NCBI GenBank assembly: GCA_030762935.1
Contig: CM060887.1
Span: forward strand, 8,486,501-8,550,500
Length of the DNA stretch: 64,000 nucleotides
Source: Hymenopus coronatus
Taxonomy: Eukaryota > Arthropoda > Insecta > Mantodea > Hymenopodidae
Direction of reading: 5' to 3'
The notes under the pieces were generated by a model. That model was not told the DNA's origin, ran no database searches, and saw only the letters and a program-made list of their open reading frames with translations. The translations under genes and the position numbers were made by a program. The first letter of the stretch is position 1; each line of letters begins with the position of its first letter. Below, piece by piece: positions 32,841 through 44,528 of the stretch.

Positions 32841-33005
32841 GTGGATGCCGAAATTTGCCCGGAATTATATGTTTTAAGCACACGGTAATACATGTTTACT
32901 TTATCTAATATATATGTACAATGTGTATAGTACATAGAGAAGGTATGACATTCCGCCGTAAAATTTTATACGAGATTTCACCGCAGATGTATATTTTGAA
33001 TGTAA
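32841..33005 (+). repeat. two T5-element 5' fragments
   Basis: 32841-32884 is a CCGAAATTTGCCCGGAATTATATG piece. 32895-33005 is a diverged tip (ACTTTATCTAATATATATGTAC … ATATTTTGAATGTAAAAAAA) that again ends in its A-run where a minus copy starts. Confidence 0.65.
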
Positions 33006-33827
33006 AAAAAATCTGATGTGCACCATTCACATAACTTTCTCTACATCTCTGCAACAAATTATTCTTAAAAAGCTTATACTTCTATTTACTTCATGTTAAT
33101 CAGAAAAAAATAGCAGAAATAGTCTTGTTACTTGCTTCCATGTAGTCAAAAGCTGGTAGCTATGTGACTGAAGTTCATTTTTTTTGTATGGACAGGAGTT
33201 GACAAATTCCTGTATGGGAAAAGTATAAGCTTTTCAAAGCAGAAACCGAAAACAAGGAATGTCTCAAAAACGATGAACTCCACGAAAAAAATATGTCTAT
33301 ATATAACATAAATTGTGTGTTTTAACGTGCTCTACATTTTTCGTGTAGTAAGTTTTGTCCATCTCTTACGGTTTAGCAGTTATTCAAAATTCCGTAAATT
33401 CATCCAGAATAAAGCTCTCTTCAGAGGCTATTCCCAGAAAATTCAAGATATACATTTCATTTCTCAAGTAAATATCCTTGGTATACGAAATTTTAATCAA
33501 AATCGTTACAGCCATTTTTGAGAAAATCAAAATTTTCGAAAAAGGTTCCATGTAAAGGGTAGTTGGCGGTGGGGGGATATTTCTCAAAGTCTTCGTGTCG
33601 CATCTCTGGAAGATACTAAACTTAAATACCAAGTTTGGTATTTTACCGACTTTTCGTTTTTGAGTTATCGTGTTCACAGACACACGGACCTTTTTCCGAA
33701 AATGCTTTTTTTTAGACATAGGGGACCCTAAATATATTTCCGGTGAAATCTCTGCATGGAATTTTTGGTTGGAGTGCAATACCTTCTCTATACACTATGT
33801 ACGTGGTGCGTATAGAGAAAGTAAAAA
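33006..33827 (-). mobile_element. T5-element, full-length (subfamily A)
   Basis: ATCTGATGTGCACCATTCACATAAC through GCGTATAGAGAAAGTAAAAA. The CA tract is nearly absent (ACACACGG only). The internal minus-strand frame is open for 131 codons (33384-33779). Confidence 0.86.
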
Positions 33828-33945
33828 TGAGCTTATTGCTTAATTTGTTGCAGGTGGAAGGGAAATAACGAAACATACTGGGCTACTACCATACTCAAAT
33901 ATTTTAATGAATGAAATTCGTTTCTTTGTATTGCCAGGAGTTAAA
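33828..33945. repeat. T5-element debris
   Basis: TTAATTTGTTGCAGGTGG and GGAAGGGAAATAACG resemble distal T5 pieces in mixed order; AATTCGTTTCTTTGTATTGCCAGGAG follows. Confidence 0.45.
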
Positions 33946-35091
33946 AAATCTTAAGTGTTCCATTCACATGACTTTCTCTACCTCTCTGTAACAAATTATT
34001 GTTAAAAAGTTTATGTTTCAATTTATTTGATCCTAATGGAGAAAAAATTAGCAGAAATATTCTTATTACTTGCTTCCTTGTAAGTAGCAGCGAAATAAGG
34101 GAGTACCATAGGTTAAACTGATAGTCAAAAGCTGGTTGCTATGTGACTGAAGTTCCTTTGTTTGTATGAAAAGGAGTTGACAAATTGCTATATGAGAAAA
34201 GTATAAGTTTTTCAAAGCTGAAACAAAAAAACAAAGAATATCTTAAAAACAATCAACTCCACGAAAAAAATGTATATAATATAAATTGTGTGTTTTAACA
34301 TGGTATACATTTTTGTGTAGGTCGTCTCCTTAGCGCGGTGGTAGCGCAGCTGCCTACCAAGCGGGAGACCTGGGTTCGATCCCCAGTACCGGCGTGGGGA
34401 TTTTTCCCCCGCTGGGAGACCTGGACCGGGGTGCACTCAGCCTCGTGAGGTCCCTGGGGGGCCAATTGAGGAGCTACTTGATGGAGAAGTAGCGGCTCCA
34501 GGTCGTGAGGACCGCATTAACCGGCCAGGAGGGGCTCGAGGCGCTGACCACGTCTCACCCTCCAATACTGCACCCCATCCATGACGTCTGTAGTGGACCG
34601 AGATGGGGGACGCAGCGGCCGGGCGGTAGGCCAAGGCTCCCCGTGAGCTGTCGTGCCATGGAGTTATTAGTTGTTATACATTTTTGTGTTTTAAGTTTTT
34701 TTCATGTCTTACGGTTTAGCAATTATACAAACTTCTGTAAAATTCATCCAGAATAAAGTAGGTTTGGGAGACTATTCCCAGAAAATTCAAGATATACATT
34801 TTATTTGACAGGTAAATAGCTTTAATACACGATATTTTAATCAAAATCGCTAGTCATTTTTTACAAAATCAACATTTTCGAAAAAAGTACCATATAAATG
34901 GTACTTGGCGGTGGGGGGATTTTCTTGAAAATCTTCGTGTCGCATCCTTGGAATATCGTACCAAAGTTAAATACCAACAGGGGGACCCAAAACACGTATT
35001 TCCGGGGAAATCTCAGTATCAAATTTTTGGGTGCAGGACAATACCTTCTCTATACACTATGTACCTGCATGATATGTGTAGAGAAAGTAAA
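33946..35091 (-). mobile_element. T5-element interrupted by a SINE
   Basis: ATCTTAAGTGTTCCATTCACATG through GTGTAGAGAAAGTAAAAC. The SINE at 34319-34674 lies in the TACATTTTTTGTG stretch. The CA tract and adjoining ~100 bp are missing at ~34977. Without the SINE the copy is ~775 bp. Confidence 0.85.
34319..34674 (+). mobile_element. intact tRNA-headed SINE with perfect 15-bp target duplication
   Basis: Flanked by identical TATACATTTTTGTGT at 34304-34318 and 34675-34689. The head has box A TAGCGCGGTGG (34331-34341) and box B GGTTCGATCCC (34373-34383) and folds like a tRNA-Gly. The GC-rich ~280-bp body (CTGGGAGACCTGGACCGGGG, GGCCGGGCGGTAGGCC) ends in ATTAGTTGT with no A-run. The perfect duplication implies a recent insertion. 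The 71- to 83-codon frames here follow from high GC. Confidence 0.92.
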
Positions 35092-35570
35092 ACATACATA
35101 TTTTGAAAGACTTGGAAGGCCATGTTGGAACACCATGTGTGAAGAAATTGTCTGTACCCGGCAGGCAAGTATACACAGCTGGTTGTAAGCTGGGATGGGG
35201 AATCTTCCAGATACGGTCGCTTCCGTTTCTAGGCAGGCCAGAATAACCAGAGGAAATAAACATTTTAATCGTCGATGATGGGTTCCCCTAACGTGAGGTC
35301 TCGCACGTTTTGGGACAGTTTGCTGTGCAGTTGTTTTAATTGTTATTCTGTTCCGGGCCTAACGCCCCCAACCTCTTCCTGTTCTGCAGCAGGACATCTG
35401 TTCTCCGAGTGGCTTGTTCCATGAACACTTATAACAACAACCTGTTCAATAGAGAATCAAAGACATGGATTTGAAACAATGTTGCATTTAGTAGCATCTC
35501 TTACTGGATGACAGTAAAATTCCAGCTAGATATTGTCACGTGTATCCGTTGTCATATGAAATTGCACCAG
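35092..35570. other. unassigned DNA
   Basis: Higher GC than the repeats; nothing recognised. Confidence 0.35.
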
Positions 35571-35675
35571 CAAACTTGTCTTTACTTTGAAAGATGGGGG
35601 GGGGGGGAAACACACACACACAAAACACGAGTTTCGTACGGTGAATTAAACACTTGCATTTAAAAGACTTAAAGA
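35571..35675 (+). pseudogene. mariner transposase 5' end fragment
   Basis: GAAAGATGG followed, after a G-run and CA tract (35594-35625), by GAGTTTCGTACGGTG and AAACACTTGCATTTAAAAG. This parallels the start of the mariner at 61113 (GAAAGATGG … TTTCGTGCGGTGATTAAAC). Only ~20 codons remain. Confidence 0.68.
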
Positions 35676-35791
35676 GACTCGAAATGTCCTATTTTGCCAA
35701 TTTTCAAGTTTGACTCCATATTCTCAGCAACGCTTTTACTGGTGATTGATGACAAATAGAGTACTTCTTTTCATTAGAAGTAAAGGTCTAA

Positions 35792-36636
35792 TTTTTACTT
35801 TCTCTACACGTACTATGTATATAGTGTATAGAGAAGGTATTGTAATGCACCCAAAAATTCGATACCGAAATTTCACCGGAAATATATGTTTTGGGTCCCC
35901 CCTGAATCCAAAAAAAGCATTTTCACAAAAAGGTCCGTGTGTCTGTAAACATTATAATTAAAAAACGAAAATTCGGTAAAATACCAAACTTGGTATTTAA
36001 GTTAAGTATTTTCCAGGGATGCGACACCAAGATTTTGAGAAAAATCCCCCCAACTACCCTTTACATGGAACTTTTTTCGAAAATATTCATTTTCTCAAAA
36101 ATGCCTCTAACGATTTTGATTAAAATTTCGTATATTAAAGATATTTACCTGACAAATAAAATGTATATCTTGAATTTTCTGGGAATAGCCTCTGAAGAGT
36201 AGTTTATTCTGGATGAATTTACGGAATTTTGAACAACTGCTAAACCGTAAGAGATGGACAAAAACTTACTACACAAAAAATGTAGAGCACGTTAAAACAC
36301 ACAATTTATGTTATATTTTTTTCCTGGAGCTCGTCGTTTTTGAGACTTTTCTTATTTTTGGTTTCTGCTATGAAAAACTTAGTTTCCTCATACAGGAACT
36401 TATCAACTCCGATCCATATAAACAAAGGAACTTCATTGACATAGCAACCAGCTTTTGACTATCACTTTAACTTATGGTAGTCCCTTATTTCGCTTCTAGT
36501 TACAAGTAAGTAATAAGACTATTCTGCTAATTTTTTCTGATTAGCATGAAGTAAATACAAGTATAAGCTTTTTAAGAATAATTTGTTGCAGGGATATAGA
36601 GAAAGTCATATGAATGGTACACATCAGATTTTTCAG
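35792..36636 (+). mobile_element. T5-element, full-length (subfamily A)
   Basis: ACTTTCTCTACACGTACTATG through ATATGAATGGTACACATCAGA, abutting a LINE tail at its right-hand TTTTT. The GT tract is almost gone (GTGTGTCTG). Confidence 0.86.
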
Positions 36637-37080
36637 TCAAATTCCTAAATCGCTCATAACTAGAATCCGAATTGGACATACAAAACTTACACACTCCTAT
36701 ATGCTCTCTATAGAAGAGCCACCGCAATGCACAACCTGCAATACAAGGAACAGTATGCAGCACATAGTCGAGAACTGCCCGCGCTACCAACTCTACAGGA
36801 AAAAGTTCAAGATTCCAGATAACCTAAAGCTGTCAATGAAGAATTCGAGCTCATGTCCTAGACTGATACAGTTTTTAAATGCACCAAATTGTATGTGATA
36901 AATTATTGTAAAACTGCTTCACAATGCATTCTCACTGTAAACAATGTATGTGAATTTGTTTAATATTTTAGCTTGGGAAATATTGTAAAGTTATGTACTG
37001 TATAATGTTATGTTTATCCCATGTGTTAAAGTTTGTATCGTGTTTTTAAAGTCGCCATAAGACCTTGCAGTTACGTCTCA

Positions 37081-37083
<3 letters not shown>
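36637..37083 (+). pseudogene. LINE (non-LTR retrotransposon) C-terminal and 3' end
   Basis: The plus frame ending 36898 encodes TRIRIGHTKLTHSYMLS, then a C-x2-C-x7-H-x4-C cluster (36728-36778) and NCPRYQLYRKKF. This is the conserved RNase-H-side C-terminus of many LINE pol proteins of the Jockey/I/CR1-like groups. The upstream endonuclease and reverse transcriptase are absent, as expected for a 5'-truncated insertion. The ~185-bp 3' non-coding end finishes with GTCGCCATAAGACCTTGCAG before an AG repeat. Confidence 0.87.

Positions 37084-37122
<39 letters not shown>
37084..37122. repeat. (AG)n microsatellite
   Basis: About 19 AG units directly at the LINE 3' end, possibly the grown remnant of its tail. 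Confidence 0.96.
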
Positions 37123-37123
<1 letters not shown>

Positions 37124-37136
37124 GAAAAAAGAGAAC

Positions 37137-37928
37137 ATACTGTTTGAGAAAAGTTTTAAGTAGTTTAAATCTGAAACCAATAACTCGGAATATCTCGAAA
37201 ATGGTTCTCTCTACAAAGATATATTTTTGAGTGTTTCAACGAGATCTACATTTTTGTGTAGTAAGTTTTTGCCTATATCTTACGCTTTACCAGTGATAAA
37301 AAGGTCATCTAGAATAAAGTAGTCTTCAGAGGCTATTCCCAGAAACTTCAAGATATACATTTTATTTGTCACATAAATATCTTTAATATAAGAGATTTTA
37401 ATCAAAATCATTAGAGCCATTTTTGAGAAATGAAAATTTTCGAATTTTTTTCAAAGTAATGAGTTGTTAAAATTTTCTGAGAATAGCCTCTGAAGACTAC
37501 TTTATTCTGGATGAGTTTTTGCGAAATTTTGCTAAACAGTAAGATATGGACAAAAACTTGCCACACAAAAAATGTAGAGCTTGTTAAAACACACAATTTA
37601 TGTTATATTTTTTTCGTGAAGTAGACCGCCTTTTGAGCTATACGTTTTTAGTAGTTTCAGCTTTGAAAATCTTAAACTTTCCTCATACGGAAATTTGTCA
37701 ACTCCTGTCCATACAAACAAAGGAACATGAGTCACATAGTAACCAGCTTTTGACTGTCACTTTAAACTATGGTATTCCCTTATTTCGCTTCTACTTACAA
37801 GGAAGCATGTAATAAGACTATTTCTGCTAATTTTTTCTCTCTTAGCATGAAGTAAATAGAAGAATAAGCTTTTTAACAATAGTTTGTTGCAGAGATGTAG
37901 AGAAAGTCATATGATTGGAACACATTAG
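37137..37928. mobile_element. T5-element inverted pair (distal ends outward)
   Basis: A minus middle segment (37137-~37455, TGTTTGAGAAAAGTTTTAAG to AATTTTCGAA) turns at ~37460 into a plus 3' half (AAAATTTTCTGAGAATAGCC to GAAAGTCATATGATTGGAAC). The left arm lacks its distal end. Confidence 0.7.
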
Positions 37929-37929
37929 A

Positions 37930-38668
37930 ATATTGATTATTCAGATGGTCCCAAGACATGTATTTCCTGTTAAATATCGGATATATATAAATTCGACATC
38001 CATGCTAGGGAAATTAAAAGGTTATGAAAATGGTTCATATGATTTGTATTAAATTCCATATGCTGAAGATATTTACATGACAAAGACCATATATGGATGA
38101 CATTTTAATGAACCTGTTTATAAATTTGTATTTGCAATAAGAACCGTTAGCAAATTCTATTAGAACCTCTGAGAGAGTGGCAGCTGGTCCTCAGGGTTAA
38201 CACCTCTCTGCTAAGGTTGGGGGGGGGGGGTTATAATGTTTACAATAGTCCCACACTTCCGTCGTTTGTCCCCGACACATATTTCACACTTGCTGACTAG
38301 GGCATTATCACCACCTGCCCACCACATCAAATGCAATGATATGGCAATTTAAAGTCAAAAGCTACACAACGGAATTCTCGTTGTGTTGACATTTCACTCC
38401 CAACCCCTTCTACACACATACTACTTGATTTGTAATCTAATAAATGAACACTAGGTATGTGTGGTTTTGAGATAATCCCACAAGCCACATTCCTATTTTA
38501 ATAATTATAAGTAATAGCACGAGTCCTTTCATCTTGTCGCTAATTATCCTAAGAGACGAAAACAAGAGTTATATTTGATAAGACAATTCAGCGAAATAGA
38601 CTATTGATAATGTACAATATATAGGAAGGGAGATTTTATCATTGTAATGCTTTCAAATGGTAGATGAC
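37930..38668. other. unassigned DNA
   Basis: Includes a run of 12 G near 38219-38231 and weak T5 resemblance at 37945-38090 (GACATGTATTTCCTG, AAGATATTTACATGACAAA). Otherwise nothing recognised. Confidence 0.35.
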
Positions 38669-39447
38669 GCATGACACTATGTTCACAGTGTATAGAGAAG
38701 ATATTGTATTCCACCGAAAAATTCCATACTGAAATTTCACCTGAAATGCATGCTTTGGGTCCCCCTGAATTTAATAAAAACATTTTTACAAAAAGGTCCG
38801 TGTATGTATCTGTGTGTGTGTCTGTGGACAGCATAGCTCAAAAACAAAAAGACCGTTAGATACCAAACTTGGTATTTAAGTTTGGTTTCTTCCAAGGAGC
38901 GACACGGAGATTTTCAAGAAAATCCCCCCCATCCTCAACTACCCTTTACATGGAACTTTTTTTCGAAAATTTTGATTTTCTCAAAAATGGCTCTAACGAT
39001 TTCGATTAAAATATGTATAATAAAGATAGTTTCCTGACAAATAATATATATATATATATCTTGAATTTTCTGGGAATAACCTCTGAAGACTACTTTATTC
39101 TGGATGCATTTTTCGGAATTTTGTATAACTGCTAAACCGTACGAGATGGACAAAAACTTGCCACACAAAAAATGTAGAGCACATTAAAGCACAATTTATG
39201 TTATATACATTTTTTTTTCGTGCAGTTAATCCTTTTTGAGATACTCCTTGTTTTTGGTTTCAGCTTTGAAAAACTTATACTTTTCTTATACAGGAATTTG
39301 TCAACTGCTGTACATACAAAGGAACTTCAGTCACAAAGCAACCAGCTTTTGACTATCACTTTAACCTATGGTACTGCCTTATTTCGCTTCTACTTACAAG
39401 AAACCAAGTAATAAGACTATTTCTGCTAATTTTTTCTCTTTTAGCTA
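38669..39447 (+). mobile_element. T5-element, ends trimmed (subfamily A)
   Basis: From within the palindrome (ACTATGTTCACAGTGTATAGAG) to TAATTTTTTCTC. A short TATATATATATC expansion is at 39047. The distal ~70 bp is replaced by the next partial unit. Confidence 0.8.
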
Positions 39448-39825
39448 TTCCTTGTTTTTGGTTTCAGCTTTAAAAAACTTATGCGAACTTTTCTCATACA
39501 GGACTTTGTCAAATCCTGTCCATACAAACAAAGGAACTTCAGTCACATAGGAACAAGCCTTTGACTATCACTTTAACCTATAGTACTCTCTTATTTCGCT
39601 TCTGCTTACAAAGAAGCAAGTAATAAGACTATTTCTGCTGATTTTGTTTCTTAATTTTCAAGAAGTAAATGGAAGCATAGGCTTTAACAAACATTTTTGC
39701 AGAGATGCAGAGAAAGTCATGTAAATAAAACGTATCAGATTTTTTCTGTGAAATTAACCGTTTCCGAGATAATCCTTATTATTGTGATCAGTTTTAAAAT
39801 ATTTATACTTTTCTCAAACAGGGCG
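39448..39825 (+). repeat. tandem T5-element 3' tails
   Basis: 39448-39737 repeats the last ~290 bp of a copy (CTTGTTTTTGGTTTCAGC to GTATCAGA). 39738-39825 then starts a third piece (AACCGTTTCCGAGATAATCC). All are on the same strand as the preceding copy. Confidence 0.75.
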
Positions 39826-39917
39826 GGGAATTTTTGTTTAACCAGAATTATTCCCTATTCCCCACAGAGTCTGGAAGTACGAATTTGAGAGTGAGTGTGT
39901 GTGTTTAGTAATATAAA

Positions 39918-39975
39918 AATGATTAATCTAATGTTCTAAACCTACAGTAATACGAGTTGTTTCACATTTCAAAGC
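39918..39975 (+). repeat. third short dispersed repeat, copy 1
   Basis: ATGATTAATCTAATG, then AACCTACAGTAATACGAG and TTGTTTCAC, shared with 51977-52025, where it directly follows a T5 copy. Confidence 0.6.
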
Positions 39976-40016
39976 CCCCGATATGACCATTCAAGTTAAA
40001 GGGGGCTATGCACATG

Positions 40017-40105
40017 AAACAGCAAAGGAAGAATAATCTTAGGTAAGAAGTTGTTTTGTAAAACAGTAAAGGATGTCATATGAACGGAGGACATCAAACT
40101 TTTTT
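40017..40105 (+). repeat. T5-element distal tip
   Basis: CAAAGGAAGAATAATCTTAGG through GTCATATGAACGGAGGACATC. Confidence 0.6.
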
Positions 40106-40458
40106 GTCATAATTTACTGAATCTGAAAGACGAGTACTGCAAATATTGTTTAAGACAACTCTTGTGCCATAGAATAGATGTGAAACTGAAGGCGATGGTG
40201 CTGCTACCTACACCAGATCTTGTAGCACCTGTTGACTGGCAGACCAGGATGATTAATGGTCTGTCCCATGATGTTAACAGGTACGGGGAATGTTCTGGAA
40301 TACACAGCAAATGGCTTGCAAGTTGCAGGACATCTTGTCAGCTCAAGTATCAATTGGGTTCAACAGATATGCACTTAAATTTAGATATGGTGGTTACAGA
40401 TTCCTTCTTTTACAATTTACATTCTCTCTTTCTTCTGTGATGTTTTATAACATAAGAT
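40106..40458. other. unassigned DNA with overlapping open frames on both strands
   Basis: A plus frame (40162-40440, 92 codons) and a minus frame (40107-40310, 67 codons) overlap. Neither resembles a family I can name. Composition is richer in GC than the T5 copies, so this may be a piece of another repeat or of a gene. Confidence 0.35.
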
Positions 40459-41318
40459 TTTTACTTTCTCTACACATACTACTAACATAGTGTATAGAGA
40501 AGGTATTATACTCCACCCAAAAATTTGATATCGAGATTTCACCGGAAATATATGTTTTAGGGTCACCTTTATCCAAAAAGAGCATTTTCAGAAAAGGGTC
40601 CTATGTGTGTGAACACGATAACTCAAAAACGGAAAGTCGGGAAAATACCAAACTTGGTATTTAGATTTAGTATCTTCCAGAGATGCGACACAAAAATTTT
40701 GAGAAAAATCCCCACACCACTAAACACTCTTTACATGAAACTTTTTTTGATTTTTTTTAAAAAAATGGATATAACGATTTTGATCAAAATATCGTATATT
40801 AATGACCTGTTAAATAAAATGTATATCTTGAATTTTCTGGGAATAAACTCTGAAGACTACTTTATTCTGGATGAATTTTACGGAATTTTGAATAACTGCT
40901 AAACCTAAAGAGATAGACAAAAACTTCCCACACAAAAATGCAGAGCACATTAAAATATACAATTTATATTATTTTTTTTTTCGTGGAGTTAATCGTTTTT
41001 TGTTTTTTTTTGTTTTTTTGTTTTTTGTTTTTTTTTTAGATATTTCTTGTTTTTGGTTTCAGCTTTAAAAAACGTGTACTTTTCTCATATAGAAATTTGC
41101 CAACTCCTGTTCTTACAAAGGAATTTCAGTCGCATAGTAACCAGCTTTTGACTATCACTTTAACCTATGGTACTTCCTTATTTCGATTCTACTTACAGGA
41201 AACAAGTAATAAGAATATTTCTGCTGATCTTTTCTCGATTAGCATTAAATAAAAGCATTAGCATTTTAGGTATAATTTGTTGCAGAGAAAGTCATGTGAA
41301 TGGAACACATCAGATTTT
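40459..41318 (+). mobile_element. T5-element, full-length (subfamily A)
   Basis: ACTTTCTCTACACATACTACT through GTGAATGGAACACATCAGA. It contains an expanded T/GT8 tract at 40973-41038 and an almost absent GT tract. Confidence 0.84.
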
Positions 41319-41556
41319 TTGAATGGTAAACCGCAAGAGATACATAGAGCTCCAACTATTTCTCATACAAGAAATTGTCATACAAACAAAGTAACTTCAA
41401 TCACATAGCAACCAGCTTTTAAAACATTTGACTATCGCTATAACCCACTGTATTTTCCTTCTACTTACAAGAAAGCAATTCTGCTAATGTTTATCTCGAT
41501 TAGCATGAAGCGGATCTAAGAATACATTTTTGACAATAATTTGTTACAGATGAGGT
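41319..41556 (+). repeat. T5-element 3' part with deletions
   Basis: GAATGGTAAACCGCAAGAGA through AATAATTTGTTACAGATG, abutting the previous copy in the same orientation. Confidence 0.7.
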
Positions 41557-41942
41557 GTTAAGGAAACTGGCGCAGAGGAAGGAAGTAGGGATGTGCCGCT
41601 TGAACGTCTCTCTCCTCCCCACAACTCAAGTTTTGGTTCCCTTCCTCAGGCAGAGAAGCATCTTCTCATAAATTCTATTATTTTGCTATAAATGAGATAT
41701 CGACCGGTCCAGACCGCCGTCGAGCTCCCCAGCATCTCTGCTTGCTCCTGCCATTCTTCTTTCCCTTCCCTCACATTTCCTAAACTCTGTTTCACTCTAA
41801 GTAAAACCACAACCTTCACTTTTACTTTCTCTACACGTACTATGTAAATAGTGTATAGAGAAGGTATTGCATTCCACCCAAATATTCGAATGCGAGATTT
41901 CACCGGAAATATATGTTTTAGGGTCACTTGTACGTATAAAAA

Positions 41943-42767
41943 AAAAACTGACGTGTTACACTCAATGACTTTCTCTAGCTACTCTACACACAAACTTCTT
42001 ACAAAAGATAATTCTTCTTTCAACACCATGCTAATCGAGATAAACATTAACAGAATTGTATTACTTAGTTCCTTATAAGTAGACTGGAACTAAGGGAATA
42101 CACTAGGCTAAAGTGATAGTCAAATGTTTTAAAATCTGTCGTTATGAGATTGTCATTGCAAATCGCCACTTTGCTTGGCCAGGATTAGAACAAAAGAAAA
42201 ACGAACACTCCCGTCTGTGAAAAGTATAAGTACTTCATAACTGAAACTAATAACAAGGAATACCTCAAAAACGGTAAGCTCCACGAAAATAATGTATATG
42301 GCATAACTTGTGTATTTTAACGAGATCTACATTTTTTGTATAGTAAGTTTTTTCCTATCTCTTACGGGTTACTAGTTATTCTAAATTAAGCAAAATTCAC
42401 CCAGAATAAATAGATCTTTAGAAGCTATTCCCAGAAAATTCATGATATACGTTTTATTTGTGAAAGAAATTGCTTTAATATGTGATATTTTAATCAAAAA
42501 CGTAACAGCCATTTTTAAGAAAAACAAAATTTTCAAAAATTTGGTATTTCACCGCCTTTTCGTTTTTTAGCTATGCTATCCACTGACAGACGGACACAGA
42601 CATACACGCGCGCGCGCGGACCTATTTCTGAAAATTCTTTTTTTGGACTCAGGGGTACCTAAAACATGTATTTCAGGTGAAATCTTTACATCGAATTTTT
42701 GGGTGGAATATAATACTTCTCTATCCCTATGTACATTGTACATACGGGGCTAGAGAAAGTAAAAATC
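41943..42767 (-). mobile_element. T5-element, full-length guest (subfamily B)
   Basis: CTGACGTGTTACACTCAATGAC with ACTTTCTCTAGCTAC, through TATCCCTATGTACATTGTACATACGGGGCTAGAG. It has a short deletion around CAAAATTTTCAAAAATTTGG. CGCGCGCGCG replaces the CA tract at 42607-42616. Confidence 0.86.
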
Positions 42768-43392
42768 ATTTTCAGAAAAAGTTTCAAGTCCGTGAACATG
42801 ATAACTCAAAAATGAAAATTGGGTAAAATAACAAAGTTGGTATTTAAGCTCAGTATCTTCCAGGGATAAGATAAGAAGATTTTGAGAAAAATCCCCCACA
42901 CCAAATCTGCCTTCACATGGAATTTTTTTAAAAAAAATTGATTTTCTCAGAAATGGCTGTAACGATTTTGATTAAAATATCGTATATACCTGACAAATAA
43001 AAGGTATATCCTGAATTTTCTGGGAATAGCCTCTGAATACTACTCCATTCGGAATGAATTTTAAGGAATTTTGCACTATTGTTAAACTGTAAGAGATGGA
43101 CAAAAGCTTACCACACAAAAAATGTAGAGCATAACATTTATATTATATAATTTTTTTTTGTGGAGTTGATCGTTTTTGAGTTATTGCTTGTTTCTGGTTT
43201 CAGCTTTAAAAAACTCATTCTTTTCTCATACAGGAATGTCAAATGCTGTCAGTCACATAGCAACCAGCTTTTGACTGTCACTTTAACCTATGCTACCCCC
43301 TTATTTCCGTTCTACTTGCATTAAAGCAAGTAAGAAGAATTTTTCTGTTAATTTTTTCTCGATTAGCATTAAGTAAAAAAAAAAAAAAAAAA

Positions 43393-43962
43393 GGAATATC
43401 TTAAAAACGACCAATTCCACGAAACAGCTGTATATAACATACATTATGTGTTTTAACGTGCCCTACATTTTTGTGTGATACGTTTCTGTTCATCCCTTAC
43501 GGTTTAGTAGCTATGCAGAATTCATCCAGAATAAAGTAGTCTTCATAGGCTATTCCCAGGAAATTCAAGATATACATTTTATTTGTCAGGTTAATATCTT
43601 TAATATACGATAATTTAATCAAAATCATTTGAGCCATTTTTGAAAAATTAAAACATTTCGAAAAAAGCCCATGTAAAGGGTAGTTGGGGGTTGGAGATTT
43701 TTCTCAAAATCTTTGTGTCGCATCTCTGGAAGATACTAAAGTTAAATACCAAGTTTGGTGTTTTACCGACTTTTCGTTTTTGAGTTATCGTATTCGCAGA
43801 CACACGGACACATACACACGCGCGCGCACCTTAAATGTTTTTTTTTTTTATACAGGGGACCCATAAACATATCTTTCCGGTGGAATCTCGGTATCGAATC
43901 TTTGGATGGAGTGCAATACCTTCTCTATACACTATGTACATAGTACGTGTAGAGAAAGTAAT
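43393..43962 (-). mobile_element. T5-element guest, distal part missing
   Basis: AAGGAATATCTTAAAAACG through GTGTAGAGAAAGTAA, preceded by an 18-A run where its distal third should be. CGCGCGCG again sits beside the CA tract (43820). Confidence 0.78.
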
Positions 43963-44064
43963 AAGCATAATGTATTTAACAATAATTTGTTGCTGAGATG
44001 TAGAGAAAGTCACGTGAATGGAACACATGAGATTTTTTTTTTTTTTAATCTGTATTTCTCAAAG

Positions 44065-44153
44065 AATGCATTTCCGGTGAATTTATAGTATCGAATTTTT
44101 GGTGGAATATGACATTTTCTCTATTCACTATGTACATACGTGCTAAAGTAAAA
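44065..44153 (-). repeat. T5-element outer end
   Basis: TGCATTTCCGGTGAATTTATAG through TATGTACATACGTGCTAAAGTAAAAC, beginning after a T-run that follows the plus host. Confidence 0.68.
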
Positions 44154-44528
44154 CTATTGTGTTAAAAATGTTGATAATAAAAGCTGCAGCAGATTTATAC
44201 ACGAGTCTGATAAACGGCCATTTTTTGAGTCTGTGAACGCGGCTCTCTCGCCTGACAGTTTTAGGAAATGTCAGTGCATGTTGCATGAGCTACTTGAGTT
44301 TGTGAATGACATGCATCCAGCTTTTGTTGGTGGGAGATAAGCAGTTGCTGTCGTCACTTGTTTCCTGTCAAAACAATACACTAGCAACGTCTTCCCTTCG
44401 GATTATAAACACGTGTTTACTTGGATATCGTTACGTCACTTTGCTTACCGGATTAACATGCATACCTATACTCTTTCTGACGTTTTTTAAAACCTTGAAG
44501 CAAAACTCATTCATGATACAAGTGATAA
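44154..44528. other. unassigned DNA
   Basis: No repeat or protein recognised; an 82-codon frame (44306-44554) reads into the next T5 copy. Confidence 0.35.

Larger units (their letters stand above)
41820..44040 (+). mobile_element. T5-element host split by two minus copies
   Basis: Three blocks in order make one plus copy: 41820-41942 (ACTTTCTCTACACGTAC to TACGTATAAAAAAA), 42768-43382 (CATTTTCAGAAAAAG to GATTAGCATTAAGTAAA) and 43963-44040 (AATAAGCATAATG to GGAACACATGAGA). The gaps are filled by a B copy at the A-run and a truncated copy at AAGTAAATAG. The blocks sum to ~815 bp, a normal length. Confidence 0.82.

Noticed and set aside
34321..34395. tRNA gene candidate
   Set aside because: It has good box A and B, but is the head of a SINE bounded by a target duplication. 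The same holds for 8134, 16672, 27312 and 32679.
40107..40440. Opposed open frames as a possible gene
   Set aside because: Both strands are open and neither has a motif I recognise, so I recorded it only as unassigned DNA.
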